The notes: generated by a model not told the origin, from the letters alone. Counted from the first letter of the stretch, positions 9,517 to 18,493 are shown. The stretch is DNA of 64,000 nucleotides from Hyphomonas adhaerens MHS-3 (GCF_000685235.1 NZ_ARYH01000001.1:2418001-2482000); one strand, 5' to 3'. A program made the numbers and translations.

Positions 9517-9603
9517 GGCGGTATTTGGCCTCAATGACCCAATTGTCGCGCTGACAGCACTGACTTCCACACCCATACCATTAACAGAGCAACCGGACCT
9601 GAA

Positions 9604-10557
9604 ATGACCGACGCCCCCGCCACTCCAGAAAAGCGCTACGGCACTGCTGGCGACTATGTGCAGCTGCTCAAGCCGCGCATCATGATGCTGGTCGTGTTCA
9701 CCGCAGTGGCGGGTCTGATTGCGGCCACCGGCGTGACCGGTCAGTCAATGAATCCAGTCATGGCAGCGATCGCCGTGCTTGCCGTGGCGCTTGGGTCCGG
9801 CGCGGCGGGCGCGATCAACATGTGGTACGATTCCGATATCGACCAGGTGATGACGCGAACGTCCACGCGGCCGATCCCGTCCGGAGCTGTGCCGCGTGAA
9901 GAGGCAATTGCAATGGGCATGATCATGAGCGGCGTGTCCGTTCTGCTCATGTGGCTTGCGTCGAACTGGCTGGCAGCTGCGTTGCTCGCATTTTCGATCT
10001 TCTACTACGGCGTCATTTACACGATGTGGCTGAAGCGTTCGACGCCGCAGAACATTGTTATCGGCGGTGGAGCCGGGGCCTTTCCGCCGGTGATCGGCTG
10101 GGCGGCCGTAACGGGCAATACGCCACTTGATGCGTGGATCCTTTTCGCCATCACCTTCTTCTGGACCCCACCGCATTTCTGGGCGCTGAGCCTGCTGGCC
10201 CATTCGGAATATGAAAAAGCAGGCGTGCCGATGCTGCCGGTGACGCATGGTGCGAAAGCCACCCGGCTGCAGATGCTGATCTATACATTTGTACTGGCGG
10301 CAGTTTCCATGGCGCCGTTGGTGACCGGGCTTGGCGGCTGGGTCTATGGCGTCGTGACAGGCGTGTTGAACCTCGCCTTCCTGTATTTTGCGGTGCGTGT
10401 CTGGCGCTCGCATGCCGGAGACAATGGGGCCTCGGGGGCAGACCAGAAGCTGGCACGCAGCATGTTCCTGTTTTCGATCCTTTATCTGTTCCTCGTCTTC
10501 GCGGCTCTGATCGTAGAGCACGCGGCCGGACTGCATTTTCCTGTCGGAGTCCTGTAA
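9604..10557 (+). CDS. ctaB: Protohaem IX farnesyltransferase (haem O synthase)
   Basis: An inner-membrane UbiA-type prenyltransferase that adds a farnesyl group to haem b to make haem O, the precursor of the haem A used by subunit I. The 317 residues contain the Asp-rich prenyl-pyrophosphate site, D-S-D-I-D-x-x-x-x-R-T followed by RPIPSG, and the second conserved region around TPPHFWALSL and the YEKAGVPMLP loop. The start is ATG at 9604. Its stop codon abuts the ATG of the next gene, so the two are translationally linked. Confidence 0.95.
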   Translation: MTDAPATPEKRYGTAGDYVQLLKPRIMMLVVFTAVAGLIAATGVTGQSMNPVMAAIAVLAVALGSGAAGAINMWYDSDIDQVMTRTSTRPIPSGAVPREEAIAMGMIMSGVSVLLMWLASNWLAAALLAFSIFYYGVIYTMWLKRSTPQNIVIGGGAGAFPPVIGWAAVTGNTPLDAWILFAITFFWTPPHFWALSLLAHSEYEKAGVPMLPVTHGAKATRLQMLIYTFVLAAVSMAPLVTGLGGWVYGVVTGVLNLAFLYFAVRVWRSHAGDNGASGADQKLARSMFLFSILYLFLVFAALIVEHAAGLHFPVGVL

Positions 10558-10896
10558 ATGAGCAATGAGGATCTGAAACCGGGTGAGGAAAGTTTCCCGG
10601 AGCCCGCGCATCTGGACGCTGCGGCGCGCACGGCCCAAAAGCGGCGAAATCTGTGGTTGGGGCTGGCGTTGCTGGGCTTTGTCTTTCTCGTGGGGCTCAC
10701 CACTTTCGTGCGCCTCAGCGGGTCGCAGGACAATCAGGCCAACTTCTATTACAATATGAATCAGACCGGGCAGGAAGAAACGCCGGCGCTTCCGCCGGGA
10801 ATGTCGCCGGATCAGGCCGCGCCGCCAGAGGTTCTATCGGTGGATCCTGAGGTTTCGGAGGAGATCATCGTGGAAGAGGAGACACCCGAGCAATGA
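10558..10896 (+). CDS. CoxF-position single-TM protein with acidic tail
   Basis: A 112-residue protein starting directly at the ctaB stop and overlapping ctaG by four bases. It has a charged N-terminus, one membrane helix at about residues 31-50 and a roughly 60-residue tail that is Pro-rich and very acidic at the end. In other alphaproteobacteria a short single-helix protein (CoxF) sits between ctaB and ctaG; position and topology match, but this one is longer because of the acidic tail. The tail should be periplasmic if the basic KRR at 28-30 is inside. The function is likely oxidase assembly; not proven. Confidence 0.75.
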   Translation: MSNEDLKPGEESFPEPAHLDAAARTAQKRRNLWLGLALLGFVFLVGLTTFVRLSGSQDNQANFYYNMNQTGQEETPALPPGMSPDQAAPPEVLSVDPEVSEEIIVEEETPEQ

Positions 10897-11471
10897 GACT
10901 GTCGAACGCCAAAGTCGCCGGCATTTCGCTGGCGGTCTTCACGGCCATGCTGGGCCTCGGATTTGCCGCGAAGCCGCTGTACGGCACCTTCTGCCGGGTG
11001 ACCGGATACGGTGGTACCACCAGAATCGCCACATCGGCGCCGAAGGAGATTGTCGATCAGACCATCACCGTGCGTTTCGATACGAATGTGGCCGACGTAC
11101 CGTTGGAATTCCGCCCATTACAGCGCTCCGAAGATGTGAAAATCGGTCAGCATGGCCTGGCGTTTTTCGAGGTGTCCAATCCGACCGACGAAGAAATTCA
11201 CGTTATTGCGGCGTATAATGTGACGCCGCATTATTCCGGCAAATACTTCAACAAGCTGGAGTGTTTCTGTTTCGATGAGCGGGTGATTGCGCCTCACGAG
11301 ACCAAGAAACTGCCCGTGGTGTACTTCATCTCGCCAGATATGGTGGATGACCATGTGGCAGACCAGCTGGAGACGATTACGCTCAGCTACACTTTCTATG
11401 AAAGTTCGAAATACAATGGGCCCAAGACCCAAGCGGCTTTAGGTGCGGCGAATTCAGCCACGGGCGGCTGA
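10893..11471 (+). CDS. ctaG: Cytochrome c oxidase assembly protein CtaG (Cox11 family)
   Basis: A copper chaperone that inserts CuB into subunit I. It has one N-terminal membrane anchor (about residues 8-28) and a periplasmic immunoglobulin-like domain. The copper-binding CFCF motif is intact, with Cys124 and Cys126, and Cys34 follows the anchor as in other Cox11 proteins. The length of 192 residues is normal. Its ATG overlaps the stop of the preceding gene (ATGA), showing coupled translation. Confidence 0.95.
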   Translation: MRLSNAKVAGISLAVFTAMLGLGFAAKPLYGTFCRVTGYGGTTRIATSAPKEIVDQTITVRFDTNVADVPLEFRPLQRSEDVKIGQHGLAFFEVSNPTDEEIHVIAAYNVTPHYSGKYFNKLECFCFDERVIAPHETKKLPVVYFISPDMVDDHVADQLETITLSYTFYESSKYNGPKTQAALGAANSATGG

Positions 11472-11548
11472 AACTGTTGCACTTTCGGTCCGGAGCGGTC
11501 TAAACAGCTCAGAGATTCTAGGGATATAAATCAAGGGGTCCGCCAGAC

Positions 11549-12427
11549 ATGGCTCACGGCGAAGTCAAACACGATTATCATCTGGTCAACCCGTCACCGT
11601 GGCCGCTGCTCGGCTCGTTGTCGGTACTGGTTCTGGCGCTTGGCGGCGTCAATTTCATGAAAGGCCTTTTCGGCATGGAAAAGGGAACCGTGTGGCTTCT
11701 GGCCCTCGGTTTTGCCATGGTCGGCTGGGTCATGATCGGCTGGTGGCGCGAAGTCATCAAGGAAGGCAAGATCGGCGACCATACGCCGGTTGTTTCCATT
11801 GGTCTCCGCTACGGCATGATTTTGTTTATCGCTTCTGAAGTGATGTTCTTCGTCGGCTGGTTCTGGAGCTTCTTCGAATTTGCCATTTTCCACGGCGCCC
11901 GCGTCGGTGAAACCTGGGACGCAGCCAATCCGCTGTTCGCGGACGCTCTGTCGAAATTCAGTGATTGGCCGCCGGTTGGCGTCGAAACCTTCGACCCGTT
12001 TCATCTGCCGCTGATCAACACACTGATCCTGCTGCTGTCCGGTACGACTGTGACCTGGGCGCACCACGCGCTGCAGCATGATGACCGGTCCGGCGCAAAA
12101 CTGGGCCTTCTGGTTACTATCCTGCTCGGCATGGCCTTCACCGCGCTGCAGGTGTTCGAGTACAGCCACGCTCAATTCAGCTTCGATGGCACGCTGTATG
12201 GTTCGGCCTTCTTCATGGCCACCGGCTTCCACGGCGCACACGTTGTGATCGGTACGTTGTTCCTGATCGTGTGCCTGCTTCGCCTGCTTATGGGCGGCAT
12301 GTCGGCCAAGAAACATCTCGGCTTTGAATTTGCCGCTTGGTACTGGCACTTCGTTGACGTCGTCTGGCTGTTCCTGTTCGCCTTCGTCTACGTGACGCCC
12401 TACCTCGCGCTGGGTGCCGGGCACTAG
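11549..12427 (+). CDS. ctaE: Cytochrome c oxidase subunit III
   Basis: The third core subunit of the aa3 oxidase, a seven-helix protein that binds lipid and stabilises oxygen delivery to subunit I. The 292 residues show the family landmarks KHDYHLVNPSPWP at the N-terminus, SEVMFFVGWFWSFFE in the third helix, TGFHGAHVVIG and YWHFVDVVWLFLF near the C-terminus. It lies 77 bases after ctaG. A very stable hairpin follows at 12462. Confidence 0.96.
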   Translation: MAHGEVKHDYHLVNPSPWPLLGSLSVLVLALGGVNFMKGLFGMEKGTVWLLALGFAMVGWVMIGWWREVIKEGKIGDHTPVVSIGLRYGMILFIASEVMFFVGWFWSFFEFAIFHGARVGETWDAANPLFADALSKFSDWPPVGVETFDPFHLPLINTLILLLSGTTVTWAHHALQHDDRSGAKLGLLVTILLGMAFTALQVFEYSHAQFSFDGTLYGSAFFMATGFHGAHVVIGTLFLIVCLLRLLMGGMSAKKHLGFEFAAWYWHFVDVVWLFLFAFVYVTPYLALGAGH

Positions 12428-12461
12428 ACGGCCGCGCAAACGACGCGCTGACTTTCCAGGG

Positions 12462-12490
12462 GCCCGCCGGCGCGCAATCGCCCGGCGGGC
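12462..12490 (+). terminator. Strong hairpin between ctaE and the SURF1 gene
   Basis: A 9-bp GC stem (12462-12470 with 12482-12490) extends inward by three more pairs around a CAAT loop (GCG 12472-12474, CGC 12479-12481). The following TCTGCTTATT is only weakly T-rich. It may be a partial terminator or an RNA-stabilising element separating oxidase subunits from SURF1-thrC. Confidence 0.55.
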
Positions 12491-12537
12491 TCTGCTTATT
12501 CGGGCAGGGCCGTTCCCTGCGGCTGAAAGGGTCGAAG

Positions 12538-13227
12538 ATGACTTTTCGTCCGTATCCCGTGATGACCGTACTGACGCTGATCAGCCTCGGCATCCTGATC
12601 TGGCTTGGCAACTGGCAGTATGGCCGTTTCACAGAGAAAATGGCGCTTGACCGGCAGACGCCGGACTGGACCGTTCTGGACGGTGAGATCGTGCCCGGCA
12701 GCGAAATTCTTTCCTACTATTTTGTGGAAGGGCAATCGGGTTGGATGCGCGTGGTCGCCGTCGATACGGGTGAGGCTGTGGTCTACACGCCAATCGAAAT
12801 CGTCCAGCAAATCGACCCTCCAGGCGTTTGTGAGGGTGAACACTGTCCGGCGGGCCGGTTGTCAGCCAGAGGGGTCTATAAGCCAGCCTTCAAGCGCAAC
12901 GCCTTCACCGCCGCAGACGACAAGGCAAATCGTGTCTTCTATGTCCTGGACCCTGCAGAGTTCGCGTCGCTTCTCCCGGATGAACCGGCTTCGCGCGTGA
13001 AGCTGGAAGTATTCGAGCCGGAGGTCATCCGTTTCGTCTCCGAAAGCGGCCCCTATCTGATCGACAATCCCTATGCGCGTCTGCGCCTGGATGACGAATT
13101 GCCACCACAACGGCATTTTGGGTATGCGATCACCTGGTGGGGGCTGGCCATGGCGCTTATCGGCGTATATCTCGCCTTTCATCACCAGAAGGGACGTCTC
13201 AGGTTCCGGAACGAGGGCAAATCGTGA
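12538..13227 (+). CDS. SURF1-family oxidase assembly protein
   Basis: An inner-membrane factor that helps deliver haem A to subunit I. The 229 residues have the family topology: a membrane helix near each end (about 7-25 and 198-218) around a large periplasmic domain. Recognisable elements are GNWQYGRFTEK after the first helix and RHFGYAITWWGLAMALI at the last. The middle has an additional Cys pair (GVCEGEHC) that is not essential to the family. The stop overlaps the GTG start of thrC by four bases. Confidence 0.9.
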   Translation: MTFRPYPVMTVLTLISLGILIWLGNWQYGRFTEKMALDRQTPDWTVLDGEIVPGSEILSYYFVEGQSGWMRVVAVDTGEAVVYTPIEIVQQIDPPGVCEGEHCPAGRLSARGVYKPAFKRNAFTAADDKANRVFYVLDPAEFASLLPDEPASRVKLEVFEPEVIRFVSESGPYLIDNPYARLRLDDELPPQRHFGYAITWWGLAMALIGVYLAFHHQKGRLRFRNEGKS

Positions 13228-14609
13228 AGTATATCTCTACCCGGGGCCAGGCTCCGTCTACTGACTTTGCCGGCGCGTGCCTGGCTGGCCTGGCGCCGGA
13301 CGGCGGGCTGTATGTGCCGGAAAGTTTTCCGCAGATTGATCCCCCTGCAAAGGGCGAAACCTATCATGAAGTCGCCGCGCGCATTCTTTCCGCTTTCACG
13401 GGCGATGCGATTCCGCTGGACGACCTGAAACCGCTTTGCGCGCGGGCATATGGCAGCTTCGCGCACCAATGCGTCGCTCCGCTGACCCAGTGGCGTCAGG
13501 ATGCATGGCTGATGGAATTGCATCATGGCCCGACGCTGGCGTTCAAGGATATCGCGATGCAGATCATCGCGCAGATCTACGACTATCTCCTCGATAAATC
13601 CGGACAGCGTATGATGATTGTCTGCGCGACCTCTGGTGACACAGGGGGCGCAGCAGCAGCCGCGTTTGCCGGCGCAAAGAATACTGATCTCGTGATCCTG
13701 CATCCGCATGGGCGGATTTCGCCGGTGCAGCGGATGTTCATGACCACGACCGGCGCGTCGAATATCGTGAACCTGGCGCTTGATGGCGATTTCGATGACT
13801 GTCAGGCGATCGTGAAAGACATGTTCGGTGACCGGGAATTTGTAAACCGGGTGAATCTGTCTGGCGTCAATTCCATTAACTGGGCCCGGGTGGCAGCGCA
13901 GTCGGTCTATTACGCGACAGTGCAGGCGGCGCTTGGCGGCGCGCTCCGCTTTGTCGTGCCCAGCGGAAACATGGGTGATGCGCTGGCGGGGTATGTGGCT
14001 GCGCGCTGCGGTCTTCTGAGTGGTGGATTCGAAGCGGTGTGTGCGGTGAACGCGAACGATGCGCTCGCCCGCCTGTTCAATACCGGCGTGATGTCCCGCG
14101 CCTCGGCGGTCGCGACGCCGAGCCCGGCTATGGATATTTCCGTGCCGTCCAACTTCGAACGGCTGCTGTTTGAAATGACCGGGCGTGATGCCGATGCCGT
14201 CCGCACCACATACGATACCTACAAGCAGGCTGGCGAAGCGCCTTTGCCGGAAGAGGCTGTCTCACGCCTGAAATGCTCTGGCCTGTCGGCCGCCTCTGTC
14301 AGCAATGACGAGACTATGGGGGAGATGGCGCGTTTCGAACAGGAGACAGGGTGGCAGATTTGTCCGCATACAGCGGTCGGAACCTTCCACGCTCGCCGTC
14401 TGCCTGACGCCGATGTCAAAACGGTAGTTCTCGCCACTGCGGCGGCGGCCAAGTTTCCTGAAACTGTGGAAGAGGCGACCGGGCGCAAGCCTGTGATGCC
14501 CGCGCGGGCGGAAGCGCTCTACCAACACGACGAAGTGTTTGAGCGGACTGAGGCATCCATTGCCGCTGTCCGCGCGCGCATCGAGCAGCATGTGGGGCGG
14601 AGCCGGTAG
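13224..14609 (+). CDS. thrC: Threonine synthase
   Basis: A PLP enzyme converting O-phosphohomoserine to threonine. The start is the GTG at 13224, four bases inside the SURF1 stop (GTGA overlap), giving a 461-residue protein that begins MKYISTRGQAPSTDFAGACL, as expected for the family. The PLP lysine lies in HHGPTLAFKDIAMQ and the phosphate loop is SGDTGGAAAAAF. Coupling of thrC to the oxidase cluster through SURF1 is a common alphaproteobacterial arrangement. Confidence 0.95.
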   Translation: MKYISTRGQAPSTDFAGACLAGLAPDGGLYVPESFPQIDPPAKGETYHEVAARILSAFTGDAIPLDDLKPLCARAYGSFAHQCVAPLTQWRQDAWLMELHHGPTLAFKDIAMQIIAQIYDYLLDKSGQRMMIVCATSGDTGGAAAAAFAGAKNTDLVILHPHGRISPVQRMFMTTTGASNIVNLALDGDFDDCQAIVKDMFGDREFVNRVNLSGVNSINWARVAAQSVYYATVQAALGGALRFVVPSGNMGDALAGYVAARCGLLSGGFEAVCAVNANDALARLFNTGVMSRASAVATPSPAMDISVPSNFERLLFEMTGRDADAVRTTYDTYKQAGEAPLPEEAVSRLKCSGLSAASVSNDETMGEMARFEQETGWQICPHTAVGTFHARRLPDADVKTVVLATAAAAKFPETVEEATGRKPVMPARAEALYQHDEVFERTEASIAAVRARIEQHVGRSR

Positions 14610-14610
14610 A

Positions 14611-15180
14611 ATGTTGCCGCCCTTGCGCGAAACGCTGGTAACGACGGAGCGGCTGGTGCTCGCGCCGCCGTTCCGGGCCGATTTTGCGGAGTGGGCAGAT
14701 TTGCGGGAGCGCAGCCGGACGCATCTGGAGCCCTGGGAACCTGTCTGGCCAAGCGATGTGCACAGCAAGGCGGACTGGAGCCGGCGCCTGAAGGCCTGGC
14801 ACAGCAGTTGGCGTAATGGCCGGGCGCACGTCTTCCTGATCCGCCGTCAAACCGACAACCGGCTCATCGGAGGCGTTTCGCTTACCAATGTACGTGGCTG
14901 GCCGGCCCAGGCCGCCAATCTCGGCTACTGGATCGGGGCGGACCATCAAGGCAACGGATACATGCATGAAGCCGTAGGCACGATTTGTACCTGGGCGTTC
15001 CAGATTCTTGACCTTTGGCGTATCGAAGCGGGTACCTTGCCAACCAATAAACGGTCTCAGCGGGTCCTCGCGAAAGTCGGTTTCGAACGGGAAGGATATG
15101 CCCGCGATTATCTCGAGATTGCGGGAAAGCGTGAAGACCACGTACTTTTCGCTCTCGTCAGGCCGACGATGCAGCGTTAG
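14611..15180 (+). CDS. GNAT acetyltransferase, RimJ-like
   Basis: A 189-residue acetyltransferase. The ATG at 14611 immediately follows the thrC stop, which supports this start over longer upstream frames. The order of elements fits the RimJ/RimL subgroup of protein N-terminal acetyltransferases: TTERLVLAPP at the N-terminus, the substrate strand GGVSLTNV, the acetyl-CoA loop DHQGNGYMHEA and the C-terminal TNKRSQRVLAKVGFEREGYARDY. The target may be a ribosomal protein, but substrates in this family cannot be read from sequence. Confidence 0.9.
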   Translation: MLPPLRETLVTTERLVLAPPFRADFAEWADLRERSRTHLEPWEPVWPSDVHSKADWSRRLKAWHSSWRNGRAHVFLIRRQTDNRLIGGVSLTNVRGWPAQAANLGYWIGADHQGNGYMHEAVGTICTWAFQILDLWRIEAGTLPTNKRSQRVLAKVGFEREGYARDYLEIAGKREDHVLFALVRPTMQR

Positions 15181-15192
15181 ATTCACAACATC

Positions 15193-16221
15193 ATGGCGCA
15201 ACCTTCCGAGATAAGCCCGCAGGGCAACTGGCACTGGAGTGCCCCGGCCAAGCGCCTCGTGATCGATGTGCCGCCTGGGTCTCCCTATTCTGAGCTGTCC
15301 GGGGACTGGTCCATCGATGCGCTGGAACAGATGCTCGAGGGCCTGAGCCGCGGACGCCTGGAGCGGACATTCGACGCAGGTGAGGGGCCTGTACGCTGCA
15401 ACCTCCGCCTGTCGAGCGGGCGCGGTGTCCATCTTGTCGGGGCGTTTGTCGGAGATACGGAAGCGCGCGGCATGCTGCTGACGGGAGATGATCTGCAGGA
15501 GATCGACCCGTCAGACCTGAAGCCCGGGCCGGACCTCGCGCCGGTCTTCCAGCCAATTGTGTCTTTGCGCAACGGGCAGGTTGCCGGATTTGAGGCACTG
15601 GCCCGTTGGGACGATGGTGACTTCACGTCGCCGCCCAGCCGATATGAGGATGAGGCGCTCGCCTCCAACATGCTGATCCGATCCGCTGAAGCTCTGGCGC
15701 GGCTGCGCGACATTACAGGGCGCGAGGACCTGTTCATGCAGGTCAACCTGACAGCGAGAGATCTCGCCCGCGGGACGTTGCCTGCGCTCGTTGAGGCATT
15801 GATCAACGGCTATAATTTGCCGGAACGCTCGATGAAGATCGAGTTGACCGAACAGGCTGCCCTGCGCGACGCAGATTTTGCCTTGTCGGCGGCCCTCGCA
15901 TTGAAAGCCGTGGGGGCGGGGCTGGTTCTGGATGATTTCGGCACCGGGCATTCTTCGTTCGCCTGGCTGGCGGATCTTCCGGCGGATAGCCTCAAGATCG
16001 ACCACGGCCTGACCCGGCGGCTGGGCCAGCACCGGACGGACACAATCCTTTCAACCATCACGCTCCTTGCCAATCGCCTTGGCATGACCAGCACGGCGGA
16101 GGGGGTTGAACGCAAGGAAGACGCAGCGCGGCTGCGCGCGCTCGGCTTCGATCATGTGCAGGGATTTGCGTTTGCGCGGCCTATGGATATCGAATCCGCG
16201 ATCCGCTTCATGCGCTATTGA
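15193..16221 (+). CDS. EAL-domain cyclic-di-GMP phosphodiesterase
   Basis: A 342-residue cytosolic protein: a roughly 100-residue N-terminal region of unknown type, then a full EAL domain. The catalytic set looks complete: FEALARW (the EAL motif), QVNL, IELTE, DDFGTGHSSF, LKIDHGL, the late AEGVE glutamate and QGFAFARPM. It should therefore hydrolyse c-di-GMP rather than be a degenerate receptor. There is no GGDEF domain or membrane helix. It follows the acetyltransferase by 12 bases, so it may be read from the thrC transcript. The N-terminal region (PSEISPQGNWHWSAPAKRL...) may be a PAS-like sensor; that is a guess. Confidence 0.9.
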   Translation: MAQPSEISPQGNWHWSAPAKRLVIDVPPGSPYSELSGDWSIDALEQMLEGLSRGRLERTFDAGEGPVRCNLRLSSGRGVHLVGAFVGDTEARGMLLTGDDLQEIDPSDLKPGPDLAPVFQPIVSLRNGQVAGFEALARWDDGDFTSPPSRYEDEALASNMLIRSAEALARLRDITGREDLFMQVNLTARDLARGTLPALVEALINGYNLPERSMKIELTEQAALRDADFALSAALALKAVGAGLVLDDFGTGHSSFAWLADLPADSLKIDHGLTRRLGQHRTDTILSTITLLANRLGMTSTAEGVERKEDAARLRALGFDHVQGFAFARPMDIESAIRFMRY

Positions 16222-16233
16222 CCAGGGCTCGGG

Positions 16234-16794
16234 TCAGGCGTTTCCCGGATCAACCTGCAATCTTGCGCTGTCGATACCGAGGCGGCCAAGCGCGTGGCGC
16301 CATTTGCGCTCATGCGCGCTGGAGAAAATGAGTTCGGGATCAAGGTCACAAACCAGCCAGGCATTCTCGGCCAGTTCCACTTCCAACTGGCCCGCGCCCC
16401 AGCCGGAATAGCCAAGCGCCAGCACACTGCGCCGGGGTGGCTGGACGGACCCCATGGCATGCAGGATGTCTCGCGTGGCGGTCATGCAGATGTCGCCTTC
16501 GACCGGCAGGCTGGCGCCTTCATTGTAGACATCGTCGGTGTGCAGCACGAATCCACGGTCGGAACTCACCGGGCCGCCATCCAGCACGAACGTGTCCGGC
16601 ACATCTGCTTCAATCGGCACATCGAGTTGTTCGAACAATTGGGGCAGGCGCAGATGCGCCATCGGCTTGTTCAGCACGATACCCATCGCGAATTCCGGGG
16701 AATGCGCACAAACAAGGATGACAGATCGCGCAAAACGGGTGTCGCCAATCCCGGGTAGGGCGATCAGGAGCTTGCCTGTCAGGTCTGTATCCAT
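16234..16794 (-). CDS. YqgE/AlgH family protein
   Basis: A 186-residue UPF0301 protein. Family features are visible in order: LTGKLLIALPGIGDTRFARSVILVCAH at the N-terminus (residues 5-31), MGIVLNKPM, the GGPV strand and LGYSGWGAGQLEVELAENAW. The molecular function is not established for the family; AlgH has been linked to alginate control in Pseudomonas. It is convergent with the EAL gene (12-base gap) and divergent from the peroxiredoxin gene. Confidence 0.92.
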   Translation of the reverse strand: MDTDLTGKLLIALPGIGDTRFARSVILVCAHSPEFAMGIVLNKPMAHLRLPQLFEQLDVPIEADVPDTFVLDGGPVSSDRGFVLHTDDVYNEGASLPVEGDICMTATRDILHAMGSVQPPRRSVLALGYSGWGAGQLEVELAENAWLVCDLDPELIFSSAHERKWRHALGRLGIDSARLQVDPGNA

Positions 16795-16859
16795 GGGCGC
16801 GGAAATCCTTCAACGATGAAGCTGGGCGATCCCGGTCGCTTTGGCAAGGGCCGGACTCC

Positions 16860-16888
16860 TTGCTTCGCAGCACCAGGCGACCTATGTC
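16860..16888 (+). promoter_or_regulatory. Candidate promoter of the peroxiredoxin gene
   Basis: A -35-like TTGCTT at 16860-16865 and a -10-like TATGTC at 16883-16888 are separated by exactly 17 bases. They place the start of transcription about 20-25 bases before the ATG at 16918. No OxyR-like dyad was obvious in the divergent gap. Confidence 0.45.
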
Positions 16889-16917
16889 CTTGGTCAAACC
16901 TGCAGGGAGAAATACAT

Positions 16918-17400
16918 ATGAGCATCAAGGTCGGCGATAAGCTTCCGGACGCAACTTTCATGGAAATGACCGAAGACGGTCCCGCGCCGTGCACAACGGC
17001 AGACGTATTTGGCGGCAAGACCGTCGCCCTCTTTGCTGTTCCCGGGGCATTCACGCCGACTTGTTCCGCAAAGCACCTTCCGGGCTTTGTCGAGAAACTG
17101 GATGACCTCAAAGGCAAAGGTGTCGATGACGTCGTTTGTACGTCCGTGAATGATGTGTTCGTCATGGGCGCCTGGGGCAAAAGCGCTGATGCGGATGGCA
17201 AGGTGCGCATGCTGGCGGATGGCAATGGCACGTTCGCAAAAGCTCTTGGCCTTGAGATGGATGGATCTGGTTTCGGAATGGGCCAGCGCTCGCAGCGTTA
17301 CTCCATGATCGTCAAGGATGGCGTGGTTTCCGAGCTAAACGTCGAGCAGGGCGGCGAATTCAAGGTTTCCAGCGCTGACTACATGCTCGGACAACTTTGA
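16918..17400 (+). CDS. Peroxiredoxin, Prx5 (type II) family
   Basis: A thiol peroxidase of 160 residues that reduces hydrogen peroxide and alkyl hydroperoxides. The start at 16918 has GGGAGA about seven bases upstream; longer frames lack a binding site. The active loop is PGAFTPTCS with the peroxidatic Cys, and the Prx5 signature SVNDVFVMGAWG follows. The electron donor may be glutathione/glutaredoxin, which fits the gshA gene in this window, but that is inference. A good terminator lies downstream at 17442. Confidence 0.94.
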   Translation: MSIKVGDKLPDATFMEMTEDGPAPCTTADVFGGKTVALFAVPGAFTPTCSAKHLPGFVEKLDDLKGKGVDDVVCTSVNDVFVMGAWGKSADADGKVRMLADGNGTFAKALGLEMDGSGFGMGQRSQRYSMIVKDGVVSELNVEQGGEFKVSSADYMLGQL

Positions 17401-17441
17401 TTTATCAGGCATAACGCCTCTTAACCAATTTGGTACATGAT

Positions 17442-17472
17442 CGGCGTGCTTGGGGACGAGCACGCCGTTTTT
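17442..17472 (+). terminator. Rho-independent terminator after the peroxiredoxin gene
   Basis: A 9-bp stem (17442-17450 with 17459-17467) with an 8-base loop is followed directly by five T residues. Confidence 0.88.
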
Positions 17473-17542
17473 GATTGAATATTTATTGAAAAACGGAAAA
17501 CCCTCCCCACCTTTATGGGCGTAACAAAAGGAGAGGGACCCC

Positions 17543-18493
17543 ATGGATCCGTATTTTCTGGTGATCGTGCTGGTATTGGCGGTGGCGATCATCGGCCTCG
17601 TATCGGCATTCAAATTCGTGCCTCAAGGTTACAATTTCACGGTCGAGCGGTTCGGCCGTTACACGAGGACCCTGACGCCCGGCTTGTCCGTCATCACGCC
17701 GTTTATCGACCGGGTCGGCCGGAAAATGAACATGATGGAGACGGTCCTTGATGTTCCTCAGCAGGAGGTCATCACGAAGGACAATGCGATGGTGTCCTGC
17801 GATGCCATCGTCTTCATTCAGGTGATCGACCCGGTCTCGGCCGCCTATGAAGTCAACAATCTTCATCACGCGATCCAGAACCTCTCCCTGACCAATATCC
17901 GTACGGTGGTCGGGTCCATGGACCTGGACCAGGTTCTGTCGAACCGCGACGACATCAATGCGCGCCTGCTAAGCGTGATTGATGCAGCAACGAACCCATG
18001 GGGTGTGAAGGTCACGCGGATCGAGATCGCCGATCTCAGCCCGCCGGCAGACATTACCGAGGCCATGGCCCGCCAGATGAAGGCAGAACGCCTGAAGCGC
18101 GCCGAAATCCTGACGGCGGAAGGCGACAAACAGTCGGCCATTCTGAAAGCCGAAGGTCAGAAGCAGGCCCAGATCCTCGAAGCCGAGGGCCGCCGCGAAG
18201 CCGCCTTCCGCGATGCCGAAGCCCGCGAACGTGAAGCGGAAGCGGAAGCCAAGGCGACGGCCATGGTGTCGGAAGCGATCGCGCGCGGCGACGTGAATGC
18301 GATCAACTACTTCCTCGGCCAGGCCTATGTGGAAGCCTTCAGCAAACTGGCGACATCCAACCAGCAGAAGACGGTCATCATTCCGGCGGAGTTCTCCAGC
18401 ATCATTGGCACCATTGAAGGCATCAAGGGCCTGACCGGTGCCGCGAAGGATGTTCAGGTACAATCAGGTTCTGTTCCGCCAACGCGGACATAG
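17543..18493 (+). CDS. SPFH/band-7 membrane protein, QmcA/stomatin-like
   Basis: A membrane-scaffold protein of 316 residues with one N-terminal helix (about residues 5-25) followed by the SPFH domain: FVPQGYNFTVERFGRYTRTLTPGLSVITPF, and VPQQEVITKDNAMVSCDAIVF. A long charged coiled coil rich in Ala/Glu/Arg (about 190-245) should drive oligomerisation. It is probably part of microdomain or protease-regulating complexes. It forms a pair with the NfeD-type gene 71 bases downstream, a pairing seen in most bacteria. Confidence 0.93.
   Translation: MDPYFLVIVLVLAVAIIGLVSAFKFVPQGYNFTVERFGRYTRTLTPGLSVITPFIDRVGRKMNMMETVLDVPQQEVITKDNAMVSCDAIVFIQVIDPVSAAYEVNNLHHAIQNLSLTNIRTVVGSMDLDQVLSNRDDINARLLSVIDAATNPWGVKVTRIEIADLSPPADITEAMARQMKAERLKRAEILTAEGDKQSAILKAEGQKQAQILEAEGRREAAFRDAEAREREAEAEAKATAMVSEAIARGDVNAINYFLGQAYVEAFSKLATSNQQKTVIIPAEFSSIIGTIEGIKGLTGAAKDVQVQSGSVPPTRT

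Noticed and set aside
7249-9576. Long His/Arg/Asp-rich minus-strand frames opposite the oxidase genes
   Set aside because: They mirror strongly coding, high-GC plus-strand genes and have no domain character or initiation signals.
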